DNA of 5,614 bases. It comes from Parvularculaceae bacterium. Lineage in GTDB: Bacteria; Pseudomonadota; Alphaproteobacteria; Caulobacterales; Parvularculaceae. Under the pieces are notes generated by a model. The model had not been told where the DNA came from and made no database searches. It saw only the letters and a list, made by a program, of their open reading frames with translations. The position numbers and the translations under genes were made by a program. Position 1 is the stretch's first letter. Each line of letters opens with the position of its first letter. The stretch lies in contig SHAI01000160.1 of assembly GCA_004213235.1 (NCBI GenBank), positions 1 to 5,614 on the forward strand, given 5' to 3'. Of this stretch, positions 1 to 5,178 are shown piece by piece.

Positions 1-165
1 GCTCTATTTTTCCAGCCCGCTCGTCGGTTACTTGATGATGACTCAGAATCAAACTCCATCACGCGGTTTTTGGTAGGTCGCATTGGGCCGATGGTATTTG
101 TTCAGGCCACAGTGATCGGTGTGGCGTTTTTATTGCTGAATTATGTGATCCAGTTTGCCGGCTAG
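1..165 (+). CDS. C-terminal end of an unidentified membrane protein (partial)
   Basis: Frame 1 is open from the first base to a TAG at 163-165, giving 54 visible residues; the 5' part lies outside the window. The first half is polar and acidic (ARRLLDDDSESNS). The second half (about residues 28-52) is a long hydrophobic stretch that includes VFVQATVIGVAFLLLNYVIQ, followed by a two-residue tail, AG. This looks like one transmembrane helix at the extreme C-terminus, preceded by a charged loop, as in small multi-pass inner-membrane proteins. I do not recognise the family and assign no function. That it is coding rests on the clean open frame, the sensible amino-acid pattern and the stop just after the helix. 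It points the same way as the following genes but is 154 bp from the next start, so membership of the same operon is uncertain. Confidence 0.6.
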   Translation, partial: ALFFQPARRLLDDDSESNSITRFLVGRIGPMVFVQATVIGVAFLLLNYVIQFAG

Positions 166-319
166 TCCAGTTGCTTCTTGGCGCGCTGCATAAAGCGCAT
201 CTGAGGGGGCTCTTTGCGTTAATCTCGATTTGGTGAATTTATCCGAACGGTGTCATCTGCTTAGAATAAACGCCGGTGGCGCATTTAGCTCTACGCCGGA
301 TAAACTCAAATCGGTTTCC

Positions 320-952
320 ATGGCACCTTATCCGCCGACATATAGTCGCTCATTTTCGTTGGTCCCCCATGCGCAAAGTGACGGGGGCAAAACTTATCAA
401 ATTGGCGCAAAGCTATGTGCGTTGTCTCCCTATGAGCTTGGCCTATATTTTCGGGTGGAGGGAATGATTGAAAAGCTCAGCCTGCCATCGAAAGTGAAAA
501 GCGTGCGTACTGATGACCTTTGGCAGGCAACGTGTTTTGAATTGTTCTTTTGCTTTGATGCAGCGGAGGGGAAACAAACCACCCCGAAAGCCGCACCCTA
601 TTGGGAGGTTAATATTGCCCCGTCATCGGCGTGGGCGAGTTATGAGTTCTCCGGATATCGCGCAGGCATGACGAATTGCGATGATCTGCGCGTTATAGAT
701 GTGCGAACATCGTCATCGAAGGACAAGTTAGAATTATCGGCGCGGCTGTCTCTTGGTGATCGGTTCGCGGGTTTATTCGCCAGGGGCGAAGCCGGCGAGG
801 GGGCATTGGCGCGCAATACCCAAATCGGTCTAAGTGCTATTTTAAAGTCTATGCGGGATGAAAAATCCTATTGGGCAATTGCCCATCCTGCTGGCGCACC
901 AGATTTTCACCACGTAGACAGCTATGTCTCATATATGAACGGGAAACAGTGA
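320..952 (+). CDS. DOMON-like domain protein, probable partner of NamZ
   Basis: A 210-residue protein of the bacterial DOMON-like family (the group labelled DOMON_murB_like in domain databases), a predicted beta-sandwich; DOMON relatives bind heme or sugars, but this branch has no proven function. Family motifs are in order: LVPH near the N-terminus (14-17), DDLWQATCFELFF (66-78), YWEVNIAPSSAWASYEFSGY (94-113) followed by RAGM, and near the end a SYWAIAHP...PDFHHVDSYV segment (183-203). No signal peptide or membrane segment is seen, so it is probably cytoplasmic. The frame is open further upstream, with possible TTG/GTG starts at 230/233. I chose the ATG at 320 because it puts the LVPH motif close to the N-terminus as I recall for this family, but no good ribosome binding site precedes any candidate. 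Its TGA overlaps the ATG of the NamZ gene by one base, so the two are very likely co-translated. The gene appears more AT-rich than its downstream neighbours. Confidence 0.85.
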   Translation: MAPYPPTYSRSFSLVPHAQSDGGKTYQIGAKLCALSPYELGLYFRVEGMIEKLSLPSKVKSVRTDDLWQATCFELFFCFDAAEGKQTTPKAAPYWEVNIAPSSAWASYEFSGYRAGMTNCDDLRVIDVRTSSSKDKLELSARLSLGDRFAGLFARGEAGEGALARNTQIGLSAILKSMRDEKSYWAIAHPAGAPDFHHVDSYVSYMNGKQ

Positions 953-2154
953 TGACCCTATTCGGCCTTGACCGTTTGTTGGCTGACGGCGCGCTTCGCC
1001 GACCCCTCGCGGGCAAGCGGGTCGCGCTTCTTGCGCATCCGGCATCTGTCACGAGAGACCTCGTTCATTCCATGGACGCCCTGTCGGCCTGCGACGAGAT
1101 CAACCTGTCAGCCGCTTTCGGTCCGCAACATGGGTTAAAGGGCGACAAGCAGGATAATATGGTGGAGACGGATGATTTCATCGATCCGGTTTACGGCGTG
1201 CCTGTTTTCAGTCTCTATGGGCAGGTGCGTCGCCCGACCGACGAGATGATGGACAGTTTTGATATCCTTCTTGTCGACTTACAGGATCTGGGCTGCCGGA
1301 TTTATACCTTTATCACCACACTGCTTTATGTGCTGGAGGCGGCAGAAAAGCACAAGAAATCTGTGTGGGTGCTTGATCGGCCGAACCCCGTCGGGCGGCA
1401 GATTGAAGGTTTATCCTTGCGCGGGGGGTGGGAGAGTTTCGTCGGTGCCGGGCCCATGCCCATGCGCCACGGCCTTACTCTTGGTGAAATGGGCCGTTGG
1501 TTTGTCCGTCATTTCAAGCTCGATGTTGACTACCGCGTGATTGAGATGGAGGGCTGGCGCCCTGACGAAGCACCGGGTTTTGGCTGGCCTTTACTGTCGC
1601 GGGCCTGGGTGAACCCTAGTCCTAACGCGCCGACCTTGGGCATGGCGCGGGCCTATGCTGGAACGGTCATGCTGGAAGGGGCGACCCTGTCGGAGGGGCG
1701 GGGTACGACCCGGCCGTTAGAAATTTTCGGGGCACCGGATATCGATGCGCGGGCGATCCTGGACGAGATGATGGCGCTTGCGCCGCACTGGCTGGACGGG
1801 TGCATTTTGCGCGAATGCTGGTTTGAGCCAACCTTTCACAAGCATGTGGGGAAGCTTTGTCATGGCGTTCATATCCATACGGACCTCCCAGGCTATGGTC
1901 ATGATACCTTCAAGCCTTGGCGGATACAGGCCCTTGCATTTAAAGCGGTGCGGCGGCTCTATCCCGATTATGAGCTGTGGCGGGACTTTCCATACGAATA
2001 TGAGCTGGGCAAACTGCCGATTGATGTGATCAATGGCGGGCCGATCTTGCGCGATTGGGTGGATGACAGTGAGGCGGCTCCGGGAGATTTAGATGCCCTG
2101 GCGTCGGCAGATGAACTTGCCTGGGCCGAGATGCGCGCGTCGGTCTTATTATAA
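952..2154 (+). CDS. namZ: DUF1343 / NamZ-family exo-beta-N-acetylmuramidase
   Basis: A 400-residue protein of the DUF1343 family, whose characterised member, NamZ of Bacillus subtilis, removes MurNAc from the non-reducing ends of peptidoglycan fragments (CAZy GH171). Family features in order: GLDRLL (5-10) and LAGKRVALLAHP (19-30), the start of the Rossmann-like domain; FGPQHGLKGDKQDNM (56-70); YGVPVFSLYG (81-90); DLQDLGCRIYTF (109-120); VLDRPNPVGR (140-149); then, towards the C-terminal domain, NPSPNAPTL (221-229), EGATLSEGRGTTRPLEIFGA (242-261), FKPWRIQALAF (320-330) and INGGPILRDWV (360-370). Length is normal. The ATG at 952 is chosen because it overlaps the upstream TGA (TGATG), has GGGA at 941-944, and brings the family fold right to the N-terminus; an earlier in-frame ATG at 871 would only add a non-homologous 27-residue tail. 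There is no signal peptide, and the usual PEHG motif reads PQHG at residues 58-61. Family assignment is firm; activity, substrate and cytoplasmic location are inferred. Confidence 0.9.
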   Translation: MTLFGLDRLLADGALRRPLAGKRVALLAHPASVTRDLVHSMDALSACDEINLSAAFGPQHGLKGDKQDNMVETDDFIDPVYGVPVFSLYGQVRRPTDEMMDSFDILLVDLQDLGCRIYTFITTLLYVLEAAEKHKKSVWVLDRPNPVGRQIEGLSLRGGWESFVGAGPMPMRHGLTLGEMGRWFVRHFKLDVDYRVIEMEGWRPDEAPGFGWPLLSRAWVNPSPNAPTLGMARAYAGTVMLEGATLSEGRGTTRPLEIFGAPDIDARAILDEMMALAPHWLDGCILRECWFEPTFHKHVGKLCHGVHIHTDLPGYGHDTFKPWRIQALAFKAVRRLYPDYELWRDFPYEYELGKLPIDVINGGPILRDWVDDSEAAPGDLDALASADELAWAEMRASVLL

Positions 2155-2518
2155 GCCCAAACCAGATCGGTCTATTTGTCCACGCTAAGCCCGTCGGCGT
2201 TGGTGTTCTATGTCGCGCTGTTCGATTGACTGGCCCGGCAAGTTTGCATCGATAAAGCGTGAGGTGCGCCCTGCACTGGCAAATCAGGATCGAAAGGGAT
2301 AGGTTCGCGTTGGTGTCCATCAGGCGTGCTGCGCATGATTGGAGACCCCTTTGATCTCTGGCGAACTGGATCAAGTCAGGCGGTATTGTTGGTGCCCCGC
2401 GCCAATACGGGTGTTGCCGGTCTTTCGCGGCGGAAGTCATAATACGGATTGATATTGCGGTATTCCAATCACAATTGCGGCAGGCCGTTTGATATTGCTG
2501 CATGATATTTCGGGTTGA
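2155..2518. other. 364-bp region without a convincing gene
   Basis: All three plus-strand frames carry several stops between the NamZ stop and the thioesterase start. The minus strand has a long open frame crossing both borders (2030-2551), but its product is a His/Pro/Arg/Thr-rich sequence with no family resemblance and it overlaps two better-supported genes, so I treat it as a shadow. A second minus-strand frame (2534 down to 2208) has protein-like stretches but is broken by two TGA codons. The region also holds a weak inverted repeat, GTATTG (2383-2388) with CAATAC (2403-2408), without a T-run, and the phased repeats listed separately. No tRNA, other RNA gene or strong rho-independent terminator is visible. 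It most likely holds the NamZ mRNA end and the control region of the next gene, possibly with decayed coding sequence. Confidence 0.6.
2449..2500 (+). repeat. Three ATTGC(G/T)G repeats at 20-bp spacing upstream of the thioesterase gene
   Basis: ATTGCGG occurs at 2454-2460 and 2474-2480, and ATTGCTG at 2494-2500, each exactly 20 bp after the last. The outer two copies extend to a perfect 10-bp direct repeat, TTGATATTGC, at 2449-2458 and 2489-2498. Even spacing of about two helical turns puts the copies on the same face of the DNA, as in operator arrays. They end 18 bp before the first possible start codon of the thioesterase gene. The repeat is seen directly; a role as a protein-binding site is inference, and chance is possible for units this short. 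Confidence 0.4.
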
Positions 2519-2977
2519 ATGTGTATGACCAGAACTACCAGCAAACGCCATTCGGGTATCCTGAATGACTACCAGGCGCTGAGATCAAAATTCTACAATT
2601 GGTCAAAGGAAAGCTTAGGAGATATTCGAATCACCGATTGGTCCTATGGGTCGGTTTCCATGGAATGGCCGATCGATGGGCGCATGGTCATGCCCGACGG
2701 CTTCATGTTCGGTGGGCATGTGGCCTCGGCGGCAGATCATATTGTCGGTCTGGTCTCGATGAGCGTGCTGGAAAATGACGACGAGCGTTTTCGAACGTCC
2801 AGATTGGAAACCAATTATTTTCGTCCCGTGATGCGACCGCGCGTGACAATCGAGGCGCGGGTTACCAATGTTTCCAGATCACTGATCCACGCCGAAGCGG
2901 ATATGCTCAACCAAGAGGGCAAATTGTGCGTGCGGATATATGCGGTGCAGATGCGCAGGACCGTCGAGCAGGCCTGA
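2519..2977 (+). CDS. PaaI-type hotdog-fold thioesterase
   Basis: A 152-residue protein of the hotdog-fold acyl-CoA thioesterase superfamily, closest in pattern to the PaaI/YdiI type that hydrolyses aryl- or acyl-CoA thioesters in the cytoplasm. Residues about 35-60 form the first strands (IRITDWSYGSVSMEWPIDGR). The signature is GFMFGGHVASAADHIVGLVS (61-80): the Gly-Gly pair (65-66) followed seven residues later by Asp73 matches the GG-x6-D motif at the start of the hotdog helix, Asp being the usual catalytic residue. The residue before the Gly pair is Phe rather than the common His. The strands SRLETNYFRPV (94-104), VTIEARVTNVSRSLIHAEAD (109-128) and KLCVRIYAVQM (135-145) complete the fold. 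Length is typical. An in-frame TGA directly precedes the ATG at 2519, so translation starts there or at the ATG at 2525; neither has a good ribosome binding site. The natural substrate cannot be read from the sequence. It lies 103 bp before glyS on the same strand with no evident functional link. Confidence 0.82.
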   Translation: MCMTRTTSKRHSGILNDYQALRSKFYNWSKESLGDIRITDWSYGSVSMEWPIDGRMVMPDGFMFGGHVASAADHIVGLVSMSVLENDDERFRTSRLETNYFRPVMRPRVTIEARVTNVSRSLIHAEADMLNQEGKLCVRIYAVQMRRTVEQA

Positions 2978-2994
2978 GCTTTGGATTGCCCAGA

Positions 2995-3036
2995 GGTGCA
3001 AAGGTCACGGTGCAAAGGTAAAGGTGCAAAGGTAAA
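2995..3036 (+). repeat. Three tandem copies of a 14-bp unit in front of glyS
   Basis: The unit GGTGCAAAGGTAAA occurs at 3009-3022 and 3023-3036, exactly alike, preceded by a copy at 2995-3008 that differs at two places (GGTGCAAAGGTCAC). The array lies wholly between the thioesterase stop and the glyS start, 44 bp before the glyS ATG. Each unit contains AAAGGT, which resembles a Shine-Dalgarno core. The repeat is seen directly. It probably arose by slippage; any effect on glyS expression is inference. Confidence 0.85.
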
Positions 3037-3068
3037 GACAGTGCTTGCAGCTTTTGATGGCCGGCCAT

Positions 3069-3074
3069 AGAAGG
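3069..3074 (+). promoter_or_regulatory. Ribosome binding site of glyS
   Basis: AGAAGG lies 6 bp before the ATG at 3081, a good Shine-Dalgarno match and spacing. It decides between the in-frame starts: it serves the ATG at 3081 and not the earlier ATG at 3057. The 3081 start also puts the family motif LLLELLSEEIP at residues 4-14, where it belongs. Confidence 0.7.
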
Positions 3075-3080
3075 CGAAGC

Positions 3081-5168
3081 ATGCCAGATTTATTGCTCGA
3101 ACTGCTTTCTGAAGAGATCCCCGCACGCATGCAGAAGCGCGCTGCCGTCAACCTTGAAAAGTCGGTGAACAGTGCCCTGCTGGACGCCGGGTTTATGCCC
3201 GAAGCCGTCAAGGCCTTCGCCGGCCCGCGGCGCCTGACCGTTGTGGCCACGGGGCTACCCGCGCGCCAGGCTGACCGGCGGGAGGAGAAAAAGGGCCCGC
3301 GCGTCGGCGCACCCGACAAGGCAATTGAAGGGTTTTTGCGCGCAGCAGGCCTCACCAGCATTGATGAGTGCGAGGTGCGCGAAGACAAAAAGGGCAGTTT
3401 TTACGTTGCGGTTCTGGACCGGAAGGGCCGTTCAACGTGCGATCTTGTGGCGGACTTTGTCCCTGAGATTGTGCGCACTTTTGCGTGGCCCAAATCCATG
3501 CGCTGGGGCGCGGCCAGCGCGGACGAGGGCGCGTTGAAATGGGTCAGACCGCTGACAAGTATCTTGTGTACCTTTGACGGCGATATTGTGCCTTTCCACG
3601 TGGACGGCATTGCCTCAGGTGACATAACCCGCGGCCATCGGTTCATGGCTAATGACGACATCCAAGTGCGTAGCTTTGATGCGTACCGGGAAAAACTCCA
3701 AAACGCGAAAGTCGTGCTTGATGGGGCCGCGCGACGGGAAATGATCCTGAACGATGCTCAAACCCTTTGCACGGCGCAGGGGTTGGAGCTGGTTGAGGAT
3801 GAGGGCCTCTTAAACGAGGTCGCCGGTCTGGCGGAATGGCCTGTTGCAATGATTGGGTCGTTCGATGAGAAGTTCTTGACCCTGCCGGATGAAGTGTTGA
3901 TTGCGTCCATGCGTGGTCATCAGAAATATTTTTCGGTGCGGGACCCGAAGACGCAGCGTCTTGCCAACAGATTTATTTTCATCGCGAATCTTGATGCGCC
4001 GGATGGCGGCAGCGCGATGCGGACCGGTTATGAACGCGTGTTGACGGCGCGTTTGTCCGACGGGTGGTATTTATACGCGCAGGACCTGAAGACGCCATTG
4101 GGCGATAGGATTGCCGATCTGGATCGCGTTGCGTTCTTTGAAGGGTTGGGAACCTTGGGAGACAAGGCTCGGCGCATTTCCGCACTTGCTAGTAAGATTG
4201 CGGCGAATGTTGGTGCCAGCCCGCAGGAAGCAGAACGCGCCGCGCTGCTGTCGAAAGCCGACCTGGTCACAGGCATGGTTTACGAATTCCCTGAATTGCA
4301 GGGGGTTATGGGCCGGTATTATGCGCAAGAGCAGGGGGAGCCGGCCCCTGTCGCGGACGCCATCCGGGATCATTACAAACCCGTTGGCCAGGATGATGCG
4401 CCGCCCGCCGCACCGGTTTCGATCGCTGTGGCGCTTGCCGACAAGATCGACACGCTCGCCGCGTTCTTCTCGATTGGAAAAAGGCCGACGGGGTCTGGCG
4501 ATCCATTTGCACTGCGCCGCGCAGCGCTTGGCGTGATTAGAACGATCACCGGGAACGATGTGCGCCTGTCTCTGGCCGAGATTTTATCATCATTCGCTGG
4601 CCCGGACGGTCGCCATGATTTCAGATCCGGCGAAAACCATCCCCTCGATTTTATTGGGGAGCGGTTCAAAGTGTTCCTGCGCGATCAGGGAAGTCCTCAT
4701 GATGCTATTGAGGCAGTTTTCAGTCTTCCCGATGCTAACCCTGCTGATGATCTGGTTGGATCACTGCGGCGTCTGCAGGCGCTGGAAGGCTTCCTCGCCA
4801 CCGATGACGGGACCAATCTCGTTGCGGCGTATAAACGTGCGGCAAACATTTTGAAGGCGGAAGAGAAAAAGGGCGATTTGCCGTCTGCGGATGAGATAGA
4901 TGCCAGTGCGTTCGTTGACGCTGCTGAAAAATCGCTGTTCGCCGCGCTGGAAGAGGCCGAAGTGCAAAGCGAAAAAGCGCTTGGCGAGGAAAACTTCGCT
5001 GCTGCCATGTCGGCGCTGGCCGCCCTTCGCGGTTCGCTGGATGCGTTTTTTGAGGGTGTCACCGTCAACGCTGACGACCCTGCCTTGCGGGCGAACCGAT
5101 TGGCGCTCCTCGGGCGGCTGTTGCGGGCAACGGGCGCGGTTGCGGACCTGTCAAAACTGGAAGGGTAG
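3081..5168 (+). CDS. glyS: Glycyl-tRNA synthetase beta subunit
   Basis: A 695-residue beta chain of the bacterial alpha2beta2 glycyl-tRNA synthetase, which with GlyQ charges tRNA-Gly in the cytoplasm; the beta chain mainly recognises the tRNA. It aligns along its whole length with E. coli GlyS as I recall it (689 residues). Motifs in order: LLLELLSEEIPARM (4-17), FAGPRRLTV (46-54), KGPRVGAPDKAIEGFLRAAG (71-90), MRWGA (140-144), WVRPLTSI (154-161), RGHRFM (184-189), LLNEVAGLAEWPV (243-255), MRGHQKYFSVRD (277-288), RFIFIANLDAPDG (297-309), ERVLTARLSD (318-327), FFEGLGTLGDKA (352-363). The HD-like domain follows: SKADLVTGMVYEFPELQGVM (391-410), ADKIDTLAAFFSIGKRPTGS (453-472) and DPFALRRAALGVIRTI (474-489). 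At the C-terminus lies the DALR-type anticodon-binding region, ending FFEGVTVNADDPALRANRLA (656-675). No frameshift or truncation is seen. One oddity is SDGWYLY at 326-332, where E. coli has ADAEFFF. glyQ is not adjacent: the gene before it is a thioesterase. Confidence 0.98.
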   Translation: MPDLLLELLSEEIPARMQKRAAVNLEKSVNSALLDAGFMPEAVKAFAGPRRLTVVATGLPARQADRREEKKGPRVGAPDKAIEGFLRAAGLTSIDECEVREDKKGSFYVAVLDRKGRSTCDLVADFVPEIVRTFAWPKSMRWGAASADEGALKWVRPLTSILCTFDGDIVPFHVDGIASGDITRGHRFMANDDIQVRSFDAYREKLQNAKVVLDGAARREMILNDAQTLCTAQGLELVEDEGLLNEVAGLAEWPVAMIGSFDEKFLTLPDEVLIASMRGHQKYFSVRDPKTQRLANRFIFIANLDAPDGGSAMRTGYERVLTARLSDGWYLYAQDLKTPLGDRIADLDRVAFFEGLGTLGDKARRISALASKIAANVGASPQEAERAALLSKADLVTGMVYEFPELQGVMGRYYAQEQGEPAPVADAIRDHYKPVGQDDAPPAAPVSIAVALADKIDTLAAFFSIGKRPTGSGDPFALRRAALGVIRTITGNDVRLSLAEILSSFAGPDGRHDFRSGENHPLDFIGERFKVFLRDQGSPHDAIEAVFSLPDANPADDLVGSLRRLQALEGFLATDDGTNLVAAYKRAANILKAEEKKGDLPSADEIDASAFVDAAEKSLFAALEEAEVQSEKALGEENFAAAMSALAALRGSLDAFFEGVTVNADDPALRANRLALLGRLLRATGAVADLSKLEG

Positions 5169-5178
5169 ACGGCACCCT
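5162..5178. terminator. Weak inverted repeat between convergent genes
   Basis: AGGGT (5162-5166) and ACCCT (5174-5178) can pair as a 5-bp stem with a 7-base loop, spanning the 8-bp gap between the glyS stop and the stop of the convergent gene. The plus strand continues with ATTTGG and the minus strand with TCCAGTTTT, so neither side has a full T-run. The position suits a two-way terminator, but the stem is short and may be chance. Confidence 0.22.

Noticed and set aside
183..198. Inverted repeat GCGCT / AGCGC just after the first gene, as a terminator
   Set aside because: The stem is only 5 bp with a 6-base loop and is followed by ATCTGAGGGGG with no T-run, so it does not meet the pattern of a rho-independent terminator.
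162..218. A minus-strand tail reading RKEPPQMRFMQRAKKQLD before a TAG at 162-164, which looks like the C-terminus of a real protein
   Set aside because: An in-frame TAA at 219-221 limits it to 18 residues, and no neighbouring frame clearly continues it. Without a homolog it cannot be told from chance.
230..319. A longer N-terminus for the DOMON-like protein from a TTG/GTG start at 230/233
   Set aside because: The added 30 residues have no family resemblance and no ribosome binding site at a useful distance; the GAGGGGG at 203-209 is too far upstream. The start remains less certain than the family.
871..951. A longer N-terminus for the NamZ-family protein from an ATG at 871
   Set aside because: It would lie inside the DOMON-like gene and add a Cys/Arg-rich tail with no signal-peptide features, while the ATG at 952 fits both the overlap and the family start.
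2383..2408. Inverted repeat GTATTG / CAATAC as a terminator or operator
   Set aside because: It has a 6-bp stem with a 14-base loop, no T-run and no clear relation to a gene end; likely chance.
2030..2551. A 173-codon open frame on the minus strand covering the gene-poor interval
   Set aside because: It overlaps the 3' end of the NamZ gene and the 5' end of the thioesterase gene, both supported by clear families. Its product is rich in Pro, Arg, His and Thr with no recognisable motif, as expected of a shadow frame.
3057..3080. An earlier glyS start at ATG 3057
   Set aside because: It would add MAGHRRRS before a normal family N-terminus, and the AGAAGG at 3069-3074 lies downstream of it, serving the ATG at 3081.
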